Assembly: GCA_032717465.1 (NCBI GenBank)
Contig: CM064670.1
Coordinates: forward strand, 16,857,109 to 16,921,108
Reading direction: 5' to 3'
DNA: 64,000 nt
Source: Coenobita brevimanus
Taxonomy: Eukaryota > Arthropoda > Malacostraca > Decapoda > Coenobitidae
The first letter of the stretch is position 1. Each line of letters starts with the position of its first letter. This document shows, in pieces, positions 1 through 12,001 of the stretch. The position numbers were made by a program, and so were the translations under genes. The notes under the pieces are model-generated. The model did no database searches, was not told the DNA's origin, and was given only the letters and a program-made list of their open reading frames with translations.

Positions 1-835
1 TGCTTCCACAACTTCTATCCTACTGATTTCTTCCTGTTTTCTCACTTCCCTCCTTCTCCCAGCCATTCCCCAGCCACTTATACTCGCATTACTTCCATCC
101 TCTACGTTCAACAATTCCTTAAAGTGTTCTCTCCATCTGCTCACTTTTTCTCCCTTCTCCACTAGTAATCTACCATTTTTATCTTTCACTCCCCTGCTAA
201 CTTCACTTCCACCCTGTCTTACTCTTTTCACCTCTTTCCAGGACATTTTCTTACAGTCCCTCCACTTTACACTCAAATTCCTTCCAAATTCCTCATCCAC
301 TCTCTTTTTACTTTCTCTTACTAATCTTTTCACCTCTCTCTTTCTTTCTACATATAACTCTCTCTTCCGCCTCTCAACTTCTTCCACGCCCCTATTTCTC
401 ATCCATTCATTGTATGCTTTCTTCTTTTGTGCCACAGCCTGTTTCACCTCTTCAGTCCACCACGCTGTTCCTTGCACCCCCCTCCGTCTTCTCTTCCTTC
501 CACACACCACATCCCATGCTGCACATACTTCTTCTGTAAATATCCTACACACACCTTCCACGTCTCCCATCTGCTCCAATTCATATTTACCCAATCGTTC
601 CTCCACTTCTCTCTTATACTCCGCCTTTTTCTCATCCTCCTCTAACCTTTCCACTCTCCTTGCCACTACTCCTTCCTCTCGTCTTTCATTTCTTCTATTC
701 CTCCATCTTACTTGAAATCTAATTCTGGCCACCACCAAGTAGTGGTCAGAAAGTCCACTTCCCCATCCTCTATAAACTCTTGCATCCATTGCACATCTTC
801 GCAAGAGCTTTCCATTTACAAAATCAAGTAGGCCA
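1..835 (-). mobile_element. RTE family A non-LTR retrotransposon, partial (minus strand)
   Basis: Reverse complement of 11167-12001. Read on the minus strand it encodes the end of an APE-type endonuclease (a GLSDHYLVV-like motif near 730-760) followed by the charged linker before the reverse transcriptase, including VKWRDCKKMFWKEVKRV. The coding strand runs off the left edge, so the RT and tail should lie outside the window. The pyrimidine-rich + strand frames here (for example 410-715) are antisense shadows. The 5' truncation point at about 835 is the same as in the right-arm copy, as expected if the element was present before the inverted duplication formed. Confidence 0.8.
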
Positions 836-2056
836 CTGAATGCGAACTCCCTAAAGATGCCTGGGTAGTATCTGATTGGAATGGCACAGTAGATGCAGCG
901 GACAGACTGTCTGGTACCAAAGTATTTCCCTGTGAGGATGCCTGGGCTCCAGAGGACGGAGGTCAATTTCCCTTGAAAAAAACACCTGGGTTCTCGATAC
1001 CTCTTCCAACAAGCTCGAATTGGGAGGACTGGTCATATAACCCTTAGACTCTGTGTTAGAAGCTAACACATGCAACCCTCCCACCAGAGTCAAAGCAAAA
1101 ACATCTCCAACAACTCCTGCTCTCACTGGACAACTCAGATAAATATCTGACCACGTCCACTGCATGCAGTAAAACTGGAATCTCTTCCAGCATTACCACT
1201 ATAAGATCTCAAGTCACACAAAAACTTCGAGGATTCTTACTCTCCCCAAAGACTGAAGCCATGACATTTCTCGACCATAAAATACTACTTTTGTGACTGG
1301 GACAACTGGTCTCTTACCAGGCAGAAAACTCTGGCTGAAAGGACTTCGTCTTGAACCTTCAGTAGTCGTCTATCTAGCCAGACTAATAAAAAGTTGCACC
1401 ATCATTCTTTTTGCCGGCTCAGGAAGAGCACCAGATTGACAAATGAAAGTTCAGATAAACTTGGTATCAATACTCAATAGCTGACAATTTCATTCCTCCA
1501 AAACGTGAACTCGGTCCTCACGGACTACAGCCTATGTTTCACCTAAAAATGGCATCTCTCGATCAATTTCCACCCCAGTTATGTCACCACCAGAGTAGCT
1601 CAAAGATCCATACCTCAGAGACGATTTCATCAAACAGCTTTTTCTCAGCTACAAACGAAGTGCTTCAAGGCCAAAACTCTCTTCTTTCAAACCAAATGGG
1701 GACAAATTATTTGACCAAAGCAGACCTCGATCAAGCAGTCCCGTCAACAGCTATGCCTTACGCGTCACACAAAGGCAATGTCAAAAACAGACACCACAAA
1801 CTATTTTGACAATCTTTTCACAGCCAGATCTACACATAACCAGCTGAAGTACACACAGGACCCTGCCATTAGGAACATGAAGCCTGAAACCATTCAGAGA
1901 TGGCAGTTCCGTCCAATCCAATGCAGACCAAATCAAGAAGCAACGATAACGCAGATATCCTGCAATCCCTGTACATGTTAGGATGAGGTAACATAGCGAA
2001 ATCTTTCTCATCAGTCTTCCTTTGCTTGGTAGTCTCGAGTCTCCCAGAAGGATACA

Positions 2057-2195
2057 GTCTATCTATTTATCTATCTATTGCCATACGCCTTAATCCCGTA
2101 AGGTGGCCACAAACAAATCGCCTCCATGTCGCCCTGTCCCCCGCCATTTCACTGCCCTGCTCCCAGCTTGCACACCCCTCTCTCATATACAGACA
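2057..2195 (-). mobile_element. RTE family A 3' terminal fragment with (TAGA)n tail
   Basis: The minus strand matches the last ~140 bp of RTE family A (compare 13400-13540): a GGTGTG..GGGAGCAGGGCAGTGAAATGGCGGGGGACAGGG block, then GTGGCCACC, then TGGCAATAGATAGATA. It is a severely 5'-truncated insertion carried in both inverted-repeat arms. Only untranslated sequence and the extreme end of the ORF remain. Confidence 0.75.
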
Positions 2196-3900
2196 GAAAT
2201 AAAGTCAAACAAGAATAATTTTGGACATGAGCACATTAAACTAATAAAATGAGGAGAAACCACTCAAAATGGCCACAACAAAACTCTGTTCACTAGCATC
2301 TACAACAGTAGTGCTGGCTAGCCTCCCTGGACCTCAAAGATGACTTCTGACATATTCCAACAGCCAACTGGTTCAATTATTTTTTTTTTCGTCAGTTTGT
2401 ATCAGAAGACAAATTTGGCGGTTTTGTGTCCTACCATTTCGGCCTGAATATCGTCCGTTGGGTGTTCACAACCAAAAAAACGTGTATGCTTTTGGCTGCA
2501 AACACATCAGAGTGCTGGATATGCCAGCATCTCTTGACGTGACTGCCTGATGACAGCATTTCTCCACACTGCTGCAATATACTCGATCAGTAGACAAGAT
2601 CGTAAATATCGCTCTCGGATATAGGATTTCATACAAGTTAATCAAAGTCACCTCTCAGATCACCCTAGAGGCACCAATGGCTTAGGATGGTCCTGAGGGT
2701 ACACCAGTCGGGGAAGAAAGAAGCTGGACACAATTGGCGGCCTCTGGCAACAACTCCTATAGTAAACACGGAGGTGGTAGCGGATATGTATGAGTGAAGG
2801 GGTAACGTTTGTATCGAAGTGTGTGATTGGTCGAGCACACCACCGTCTGTCATTGCCATGTAGTCAAATATTGGAGAGGGTTTTGAGTATGAATACGCTA
2901 TGTGGTAGATATAATGAAGATATTCACGCTGTGTCATAGGACATATAATATCTTAATTTGACAGTTGATTAGCTGTATTGATTAATGTCACTCATATTTA
3001 AGGCACTGTGCAGCTGAAAGTATTTGTGGAGTCAAAGGCATCTGTCTTCAGAGTACAGGTTCAATATAGAGACCGAAGCCTCAGATCCTTGAATAAATTA
3101 TAATTACTATCAAGCGCAATACATAGTATTATTAGCAAGTTCAGTTTGTATCCTTCATTAACGAGTATGTCATTGAAATACAACATTGGTTCTGATAATC
3201 TTTATGACTTTGCCATTTCTGAGTCAATGGAAACTTGTTCCTCCCATGAACGTGGACAGAACTGGTGAGCACTGTCCCTTACCGTGCAGGGTGGGAGGAA
3301 CCGTGAACACACGCACGATTTATTAGTTTCTTCATTCAACTGCTAATGAAAAACTACTATGCAAGTGCTAAACAAATGTTTGCTCCGTCCATGATAACAA
3401 GAGACTGCTCCCTGATAAGACAGATACCTCTGATACTGCAAGCATTCCTTTTAGGTGATGTCCATCACACGTTTTCCCTCTCGAGTTGAGGAGTGCAGTG
3501 AGTTGGTCAGGGTGAAGTATGGCCTTTTCAACAGCACTTCCGTCGCGATTGTTTAAGCCCTACAGCCTCTCTACCGAACTAGCCTCACATGAGCATCCCC
3601 TCCAAGCTAACCTCACCCAAGCACTTTCCTCCGGCATTCTCTTCCCTCCACCTAGCCCAACCTTTCACAGTAGCAACATATCAAGATGATTCCTAACATC
3701 CAGTTCAGTCACAGAGCATGGCATGGTTTGCGTGCATGTTTCAGTGTTTATATGTATGTGTGATTAGTTATAACTGAAATATAAGAAATATCTGCTAAAT
3801 ATTTTTAATTGGAACCTTTTTGTACTATTCAGATGGCAGATTAACAGGTGAATAAACTGCCCCTTTGCCATACTGATGAATCCAAATGAAGGCCAACAAG

Positions 3901-4000
3901 NNNNNNNNNNNNNNNNNNNNNNNNNNNNNNNNNNNNNNNNNNNNNNNNNNNNNNNNNNNNNNNNNNNNNNNNNNNNNNNNNNNNNNNNNNNNNNNNNNNN
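3901..4000. other. Assembly gap (100 N)
   Basis: Exactly 100 unknown bases, the usual placeholder for a gap of unknown size. It interrupts the loop of the inverted repeat immediately after the left arm's last matched base, so the true loop size and the arrangement on either side are uncertain. Confidence 1.
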
Positions 4001-4546
4001 TATGTCGTTGAAATACAACATTGGTTCTGATAATCTTTATGACTTTGCTACGTTCTGAGTCAGTAGAAACGTTCCTTCCATGAACGTGGACAGAGCTTCA
4101 TTGAGCACCATCCCTTACCGTGCTGGGGGTGGGAGGAACCGTGAACACACGCACGATTTATTAGTTTTTTTCATTCAACTGCTAATGAAAAACTACTATG
4201 CAATTGCTAAACAAATGTTTGCTCCGTCCATGATAACAAGAGACTGCTCCCTGATAAGACAGATACCTCTGATACTGAAAACATTCCTTTTAGGTGATGT
4301 CCATCACACGTTTTCCCTCTCGAGTTGAGGTGGTGAGTTGGTAGGGTGAAGTATGGCCTTTTCAACGGCACTTCTGTCGCGATTGTTTCGTCCTACAACC
4401 TCTCTACCGAACTAGCCTCACATGAGCATCCCCTCCAAGCTAGCCTCACACGAGCACTTTCCTCCGGCATTCTCTTCCCTCACTTAGCCCAACCTTTCAC
4501 ATTAGCAACATGTCAAGATGATTCCTAGCATCCAGTTCAGTCACAG
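4001..4546. repeat. Third partial copy of the inverted-repeat arm
   Basis: Matches 3165-3715 in direct orientation and about 8310-8860 in reverse complement. It resembles the right arm more than the left: it shares the right arm's CAGAGCTTCATTGAGCACCA, where the left arm has a diverged, shorter version. Similarity stops after the block CAGTTCAGTCACAGA. The copy directly abuts the N gap, so it may be real or may be an unmerged allele placed by the assembler. Confidence 0.8.
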
Positions 4547-6000
4547 AATTTGCACGTTAAGTAATGATCTTTTGCCCCTCAGTTCAAATCAAGGAGATTC
4601 AAATTAACTAATTTTATGGTGAGTGCTTTTTCAAGTTAGTGAAGATGTCCACACTCATAGGTTACATGTTATCAGGTGATACCATTTATACACACAATAT
4701 AATTAACTCAAAAGACCTGATGAGTATGTCAGCTTTTTATACTAACTAACGCTACACGATTCTAGTTCCTTTATAGGGCATCCTTGCATATTTATGGTTA
4801 AATCTTTCGCTGCGAGTTCTCTTCCTGTGATGTGTTTGGTGCTTGAGTAAACAAGTGGCCCCCCGTAAGGGGGAATCACACCATCCGCGAGCCTATACAT
4901 ATCTAGCCCGGCTCGGAATATGACCTTGACCTACTACCACCAATTTCGAACTCGTAGGAGATTTTCATCCTTATTACACACCTGTATTTTTTTTTTTTAT
5001 GATATCCTGAGGGGTTGCGAAGTTATCGTGCTAACAGACCCACGGACCTTGACTTAATTTCTCCAATTCCGAACTCGTAGGAGATTTTCATCCCTATTAC
5101 ACACCTGTATAATTTTGTGATGGTAGTATGAGCGGATGCAAAGTTATCATGCTAACAGATACACACACAGACAGACAAATTGAAAACAATGCCATGTTTG
5201 CTATCTCGCTGGTAATTACTAGTCACGTGCGGTAAAGCCCTAAGCACTAAATGAAAGGTGACGTAAGCTTGAGCATGTTACTGAAATTACGGTAATTCCA
5301 TTTAGCACACACAATGTCTTTCCAAATAAAAATTAAATTTGTGATGCATTGAGTACAAGTGCCACACACGGATTACAGTAAATTCTTTTTCACTCGTATA
5401 ATATAGCATGCAAAAACCTTTACATTCGAAGCATCTTCTCCATAATATATTCATAAGCTTACAACTGAACTAGCAAAAGGTTTAATATACTGATATGCTT
5501 AACGGTAGACGATTTTGCTGATACCTTGGAACAATCCGCCTTCAGTAAGGACTGGCAAAGAATAAAGGTGATAAGGATAAGGTTACCAACAAACGAGTAA
5601 TTCCAGTGATGCAGTAATGAGCTGCAGTATTACACTTGACTTCTGTGTTTAGCTTATATTCTTGTAACTATTGATTTTAACATCATCGCATTGCCTTATG
5701 TGTGATTCTTTTAATTATGTTCATGAAAATGACGTCTATGGGTCCTACAACATTTATTGTGCTTCACTCATGATAGGTCACATTCTTTTCATACCATGAT
5801 AGATTGAGGTAATATGAAGCTAGCAAGTCAAGAGACTGAAGGGGTGTGCATTCACCTTGTATCCGAGGACAGAACAGGCGCAGTAGAAGCATAAAAAGGA
5901 TACGCACGAGTAATTATTAGGAATTATTGCCTTCCTACACCAGTTGGATTGATATTGTGATAAACGTCGAGCAGTAGTTTGCAGGGAATGATGCGGATAA
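4547..6000. repeat. Loop DNA with a two-unit tandem repeat
   Basis: About 4915-5175 holds two diverged units of roughly 110-120 bp. Each contains ACCTTGACTT, then GAACTCGTAGGAGATTTTCA, then TTACACACCTGTA, then AAGTTATC and TGCTAACAGA, and the array ends in ACACACACAGACAGACA. Repeats of this style, ending in ACAGACAGACA runs, recur at 31.2 kb. The rest of the interval shows no gene, RNA or mobile element that I recognise. Confidence 0.5.
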
Positions 6001-7972
6001 CACGAAACAACAGATTTTTAAATACTCCACACAGTTATGGTGGAGAGAGGTGAGGCTAAATTGAGGAGTGAGATGCAATGCGTTGATGAACGAGAGATTG
6101 AATTAGCAAGAGCTGCGTACTGGAGTTTGAATTCAGAAGTAAGAAGGTTAGCTAGGAGAGATAAAAGAAGATGTGTGGATGAAAAGGTTGCAGAGACTGA
6201 AATCCTAATAAACAAAAATGATGGACAGAGTCAAAGAATAGCATATGAATCGATTAGAGAACTGAGTGGTAATGCAGGTAAACGCAAGGAAATACCAATT
6301 AGAGACAGGGAAGGAAATTTATTGACCAAAGATGGAGATATTAAAAATAGATGGAAAGAGCATTTTGAGACAGTTCTTAATAGACCAATACCACCAGAAG
6401 AGGATATACCGTCTGCTCAGGAAGATTTAAATATAGAAACAGGAGAGTTGAGGCTTGCAGAAGTGGAGAAAGCAGTAAAACAGTTAAAGAATAATAAGGC
6501 ACCAGGGGAGGATGGTTTATTTCCGGAAATGTTTAAAGTGGAGGGGGATAGATTAATAATGATCTTGACCAAGCTATTCAATAAGATATGGGTGGCGGGG
6601 TTACTACCATCAGTTTGGAAGAATGGTGTAATTGTTAAAGTTCCGAAGAAAGGAGACCTGAATGAATGTGGTAATTGGAGGGGAATCTCTTTGTCACCGA
6701 TAGCTTTGAAAGTTTTCAGTAGAGTGTTGTTAAATAGGTTGGAGCCGGTGGTTGAGGGTATTCTGAGGGATGAACAGGCTGGTTTTAGAAAGGGACGTGG
6801 TTGCAATGATCAGATCTTTATAGTTAGGCATTTGATGCAGCAAGTTAATGAAATGAGAGTACCGTTAAGTCTTTGTTTTGTTGATTTTGAAAAGGCTTTT
6901 GATAGTGTTTCGAGAGAGTCTATGGGGAAGATCATGAGACATTATGGAATACCAGAGGAGTTTGTGAGGGTCATTATGAACATGCATGAGGACACATTTT
7001 GTAAAGTGATGGTTGATGGTTGTCTGAGTGATTCGTTTGAAGTCAAGTCCGGAGTAATTCAAGGTGGTGTTCTATCGCCTTTACTATTTATATTGGTCAT
7101 TGATTACATTATGAAACGTGTTGGAACAGAAACCGGTGCAGGTATACTTTGGTGAGAGAACAGGAAACTTTTGGATTTAGATTATGCAGATGATATAATT
7201 TTGATTTGTGATGGGCCAGAAGAGATGCAGAGAGTGTTGGACTGTTTGGTGAGTGAAGGTCGCAAGGTGGGTTTGGTTATTAATTGTGGAAAAACTGAAA
7301 TAATCAATATGAATATGGAAAATGCGCAGGAATGTGTAATTGGAGGTATGGTTGTAAAGCAAGTTGATAGGTTTAAATATTTAGGTACTTATTTAGCCAA
7401 GGATGGTTCTTTGAACTTTGAATTCGAGGAAAGGTTAAAGAAGGCTAATCAGGCAATGGGAATGCTTAAAAATATTTGGAATAATAACAATTTCTCTGTG
7501 CATACAAAAATCAAAATTTATAAGGTAATGGTTAGGAGTATCTTAATTTATGGACACGAGTCTTGGTACAGCACAGTGACTATGGAAAATAAATTCTTGG
7601 TGTTTGAAAATAAAGCACTTAGAAGAATATTAGGAGTTAAGTGGTGGGAAAGGATACCAAATAGTAGAGTTAGAGAAATAACGGGAGTGCAGCCGATCGA
7701 TGAATATGTTAGATTCTCACGATGGAAGTGGCTAGGACATGTGTATAGGAGACAGGGAATAGTACGAGGTACACCAGGGTGGGTGGCACCTGGTAGGAGA
7801 GGTAGAGGAAGGCCAAAAGAGACGTGGGTGAGGACATTGAGACGGGAAGCTGGAGATGAGTGTTGGGGAGATCTTGAGGAGTTAGCACAAGATAGGATGT
7901 GGTGGTGTGAGTTCATCGAGGCCCTATGCATCCCCGAGGGTGCCACAGGAAATGATTGATTGATTGATTGTT
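6001..7972 (+). mobile_element. RTE-type non-LTR retrotransposon family B, 5'-truncated
   Basis: The element carries a reverse transcriptase frame but no endonuclease upstream, so it is 5'-truncated near 6000. It ends in ATTGATTGATTGATTG at 7953-7970, and the stop codon of the ORF (TGA) lies inside this tail, so there is essentially no 3' UTR. It sits in the loop between the two inverted-repeat arms. The 150 bp between its tail and the right arm (7973-8121) show nothing recognisable. Confidence 0.85.
6037..7959 (+). pseudogene. RTE-type reverse transcriptase, one in-frame stop
   Basis: Two open frames (6037-7155 and 7171-7959) are in the same reading frame and are separated only by a TGA at 7153-7155, giving about 640 codons. 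Visible in order are the NNKAPGEDG and KVPKKGD fingers region, NWRGISLSPIALKVFSR, DEQAGFRKGRG, CFVDFEKAFDSV (palm motif A), GVIQGGVLSPLLF, and LDYADDIIL just after the stop (catalytic YADD at about codon 382). A C-terminal RGRGRPKETWVRTLRREAGD block and the closing GATGND follow. The family makes cDNA by target-primed reverse transcription. The stop falls immediately before the catalytic motif, so this copy should make only a truncated, inactive protein. Placement in the RTE group rather than a neighbouring LINE clade is inference. Confidence 0.85.
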
Positions 7973-8121
7973 ATGGTGCTGAGCCATCAGCCCTCTGCAC
8001 GAACTTTGGAATCGTGCTCTACCTTAATTATTACAACATTGGTTTCCGATTTGTTATGGTGCGATATATCTCGGATTATAGTCTAATGACCTGCTTTAAT
8101 CCATCATGTAGCTACAGTTCA

Positions 8122-11100
8122 CTTGTTGGCCTTCATTTGGATTCATCAGTATGGTAAAGGGGAAGTTTATTCACCTGTTAATCTGTGCTGGTCCGAATAT
8201 GACAAAAAGGTTCCAATTAAAAATATCATAACATGGTTTCTTATATTTCAGTTATAACTAATCACACATACATATAAACACTGAAACATGCACGCAAACC
8301 ATGCCATGCTCTGTGACTGAACTGGATGTTAGGAATCATCTTGATATGTTGCTAATGTGAAAGGTTGGGCTAGGTGAGGGAAGAGAATGCCGGAGGAAAG
8401 TGCTTGTGTGAGGCTAGCTTGGAGGGGATGCTCATGTGAGGCTAGTTCGGTAGAGAGGTTGTAGGGCGAAACAATCGCGACGGAAGTGCCGTTGAAAAGG
8501 CCATACTTCACCCTACCAACTCACCACCTCAACTCGAGAGGGAAAACGTGTGATGGACATCACCTAAAAGGAATGTTTTCAGTATCAGAGGTATCTGTCT
8601 TATCAGGGAGCAGTCTCTTGTTATCATGGACGGAGCAAACATTTGTTTAGCAATTGCATAGTAGTTTTTCATTAGCAGTTGAATGAAGAAACTAATAAAT
8701 CGTGCGTGTGTTCACGGTTCCTCCCACCCCCAGTACGGTAAGGGATGGTGCTCAATGAAGCTCTGTCCACGTTCATGGGAGGAACGTTTCTACTGACTCA
8801 GAACGTAGCAAAGTCATAAAGATTATCAGAACCAACGTTGTATTTCAATGACATACTCGTTAATGAAGCATACAAACGAACTCGCTAATAAATTATGTAT
8901 TGCGCTTGATAGTAATTATAATTTATTCAAGGATCTGAGGCTTCGGTCTCATATTGAACCTACTCTGAAGACAGATGCCTTTGACTCCACAAATACTTTC
9001 AGCTGCACAGTGCCTTAAATATGAGTGACATTAATCAATACAGCTAATCAACTGTCAAATTAAGATATTATATGTCCTATGACACAGCGTGAATATCTAT
9101 TATATCTACCACATAGCGTATTCATACTCAAAACCCTCTCCAATATTTGACTACATGGCAATGACAGACGGTGGTGTGCCGACCAATCACACACTTCGAT
9201 ACAAACGTTACCCCTTCACTCATACATATCCGCTACCACCTCCGTGTTTACTATAGGAGTTGTTGCCAGAGGCCGCCAATTGTGTCCAGCTTCTTTCTTC
9301 CCCGACTGTACCTCAGACCATCCTAAGCCATTGGTGCCTCTAGGGTGATCTGAGAGGTGACTTTGATTAACTTGTATGAAATCCTATATCCGAGGCGATA
9401 TTTACGATCTTGTCTACTGATCGAGTATATTGCAGCAGTGTAGACGCTCTCATCAGGCAGTCGTCAAGAGATGCTGGCATATCAGCACTCTGAGTGTTTG
9501 CAGCCAAAAGCATACACGTTTTTTGGTTGTGAACACCCAACGGACGATATTCAGGCCGAATGTAGGACACAAAACCGCCAAATTTGTCTTCTGATACAAA
9601 CTGACGAAAAAAAAAAAAATAATTGAACCAGTTGGCTGTTGGAATATGTCAGAAGTCATCTTTGAGGTCCAGGGAGGCTAGCCAGCACTACTGTTGTAGA
9701 TGCTAGTGAACAGAGTTTTGTTGTGGCCATTTTGAGTGGTTTCTCCTCATTTTATTAGTTTAATGTGCTCATGTCCAAAATTATTCTTGTTTGACTTTAT
9801 TTCTGTCTGTATATGAGAGAGGGGTGTGCAAGCTGGGAGCAGGGCAGTGAAATGGCGGGGGACAGGGCGACATGGAGGCGATTTGTTTGTGGCCACCCCT
9901 TACGGGATTAAGGCGTATGGCAATAGATAGATAAATAGATAGACTGTATCCTTCTGGGAGACTCGAGACTACCAAGCAAAGGAAGACTGATGAGAAAGAT
10001 TTCGCTATGTTACCTCATCCTAACATGTACAGGGATTGCAGGATATCTGCGTTATCGTTGCTTCTTGATTTGGTCTGCATTGGATTGGACGGAACTGCCA
10101 TCTCTGAATGGTTTCAGGCTTCATGTTCCTAATGGCAGGGTCCTGTGTGTACTTCCAGCTGGTTATGTGTAGATCTGGCTGTGAAAAGATTGTCAAAATA
10201 GTTTGTGGTGTCTGTTTTTGACATTGCCTTTGTGTGACGCGTAAGGCATAGCTGTTGACGGGACTGCTTGATCGAGGTCTGCTTTGGTCAAATAATTTGT
10301 CCCCATTTGGTTTGAAAGAAGAGAGTTTTGGCCTTGAAGCACTTCGTTTGTAGCTGAGAAAAAAGCTGTTTGATGAAATCGTCTCTGAGGTATGGATCTT
10401 TGAGCTACTCTGGTGGTGACATAACTGGGGTGGAAATTGATCGAGAGATGCCATTTTTAGGTGAAACATAGGCTGTAGTCCGTGAGGACCGAGTTCACGT
10501 TTTGGAGGAATGAAATTGTCAGCTATTGAGTATTGATACCAAGATTTATCTGAACTTTCATTTGTCAATCTGGTGCTCTTCCTGAGCCGGCAAAAAGAAT
10601 GATGGTGCAACTTTTTATTAGTCTGGCTAGATAGACGACTACTGAAGGTTCAAGACGAAGTCCATTCAGCCTGAGTTTTCTGCCTGGTAAGAGACCCGTT
10701 GTCCCAGTCACAAAAGTAGTATTTTATGGTCGAGAAATGTCATGGCTTCAGTCCTTGGGGAGAGTAAGAATCCTCGAAGTTTTTGTGTGACTTGAGATCT
10801 TATAGTGGTAATGCTGGAAGAGATTCCAGTTTTACTGCATGCAGTGGACGTGGTCAGATATTTATCTGAGTTGTCCAGTGAGAGCAGGAGTTGTTGGAGA
10901 TGTTTTTGCTTTGACTCTGGTGGGAGGGTTGCATGTGTTAGCTTCTAACACAGATAAGGGTTATATGACCAGTCCTCCCAATTCGAGCTTGTTGGAAGAG
11001 GTATCGAGAACCCAGGTGTTTTTTTCAAGGGAAATTGACCTCCGTCCTCTGGAGCCCAGGCATCCTCACAGGGAAGTACTTTGGTACCAGACAGTCTGTC

Positions 11101-12001
11101 CGCTGCATCTACTGTGCCATTCCAATCAGATACTACCCAGGCATCTTTAGGGAGTTCGCATTCAGTGGCCTACTTGATTTTGTAAATGGAAAGCTCTTGC
11201 GAAGATGTGCAATGGATGCAAGAGTTTATAGAGGATGGGGAAGTGGACTTTCTGACCACTACTTGGTGGTGGCCAGAATTAGATTTCAAGTAAGATGGAG
11301 GAATAGAAGAAATGAAAGACGAGAGGAAGGAGTAGTGGCAAGGAGAGTGGAAAGGTTAGAGGAGGATGAGAAAAAGGCGGAGTATAAGAGAGAAGTGGAG
11401 GAACGATTGGGCAAATATGAATTGGAGCAGATGGGAGACGTGGAAGGTGTGTGTAGGATATTTACAGAAGAAGTATGTGCAGCATGTGATGTGGTGTGTG
11501 GAAGGAAGAGAAGACGGAGGGGGGTGCAAGGAACAGCGTGGTGGACTGAAGAGGTGAAACAGGCTGTGGCACAAAAGAAGAAAGCATACAATGAATGGAT
11601 GAGAAATAGGGGCGTGGAAGAAGTTGAGAGGCGGAAGAGAGAGTTATATGTAGAAAGAAAGAGAGAGGTGAAAAGATTAGTAAGAGAAAGTAAAAAGAGA
11701 GTGGATGAGGAGTTTGGAAGGAATTTGAGTGTAAAGTGGAGGGACTGTAAGAAAATGTTCTGGAAAGAGGTGAAAAGAGTAAGACAGGGTGGAAGTGAAG
11801 TTAGCAGGGGAGTGAAAGATAAAAATGGTAGATTACTAGTGGAGAAGGGAGAAAAAGTGAGCAGATGGAGAGAACACTTTAAGGAATTGTTGAACGTAGA
11901 GGATGGAAGTAATGCGAGTATAAGTGGCTGGGGAATGGCTGGGAGAAGGAGGGAAGTGAGAAAAACAGGAAGAAATCAGTAGGATAGAAGTTGTGGAAGC
12001 A
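8122..12001. repeat. Right arm of the large inverted repeat
   Basis: Reverse complement of 1-3900 (see the left arm). It contains an RTE-A 3' fragment at 9809-9942 and, from about 11170, the start of a longer RTE-A copy that continues past the end of the matched arm only because the left arm is cut by the window edge. Minus-strand frame 10020-10610 (196 aa, Ser/Gln/Pro-rich) and plus-strand frame 10839-11150 (103 aa) are shared with the left arm in shorter or altered form. Neither matches a family I recognise, and differing frame lengths between the arms argue against conserved coding. Confidence 0.9.
9809..9942 (+). mobile_element. RTE family A 3' terminal fragment with (TAGA)n tail
   Basis: Counterpart of 2057-2195 in the right arm. 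It begins at ATATGAGAGAGGGGTGTG, contains GGCGATTTGTTTGTGGCC, and ends TGGCAATAGATAGATAAATA. It is a short 5'-truncated insertion with no coding potential. Confidence 0.8.

Larger units (their letters stand above)
1..3900. repeat. Left arm of a large inverted repeat
   Basis: This stretch is matched in reverse complement by 8122-12001. Position 1 pairs with 12001 and 3900 pairs with 8122, so the arms differ by about 20 bp of net indels. Segments compared by eye (1-60, 850-1165, 1530-1980, 2010-2200, 2660-2940, 3480-3900) show only scattered substitutions and small indels. The arm starts inside an RTE element at the window edge and probably continues beyond it. Apart from the RTE pieces listed separately, the arm holds no gene I recognise. 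Short frames at 851-1165 (minus) and 1534-1809 (plus) recur in the other arm but match no family known to me. Confidence 0.9.

Noticed and set aside
410..715. Ser/Leu-rich plus-strand frame, mirrored at 11286-11591 minus
   Set aside because: Antisense shadow of the RTE family A linker, recurring wherever that element does.
10020..10610. 196-codon minus frame in the right inverted-repeat arm
   Set aside because: No family signature; the other arm's equivalent is broken into shorter frames, arguing against conserved coding.
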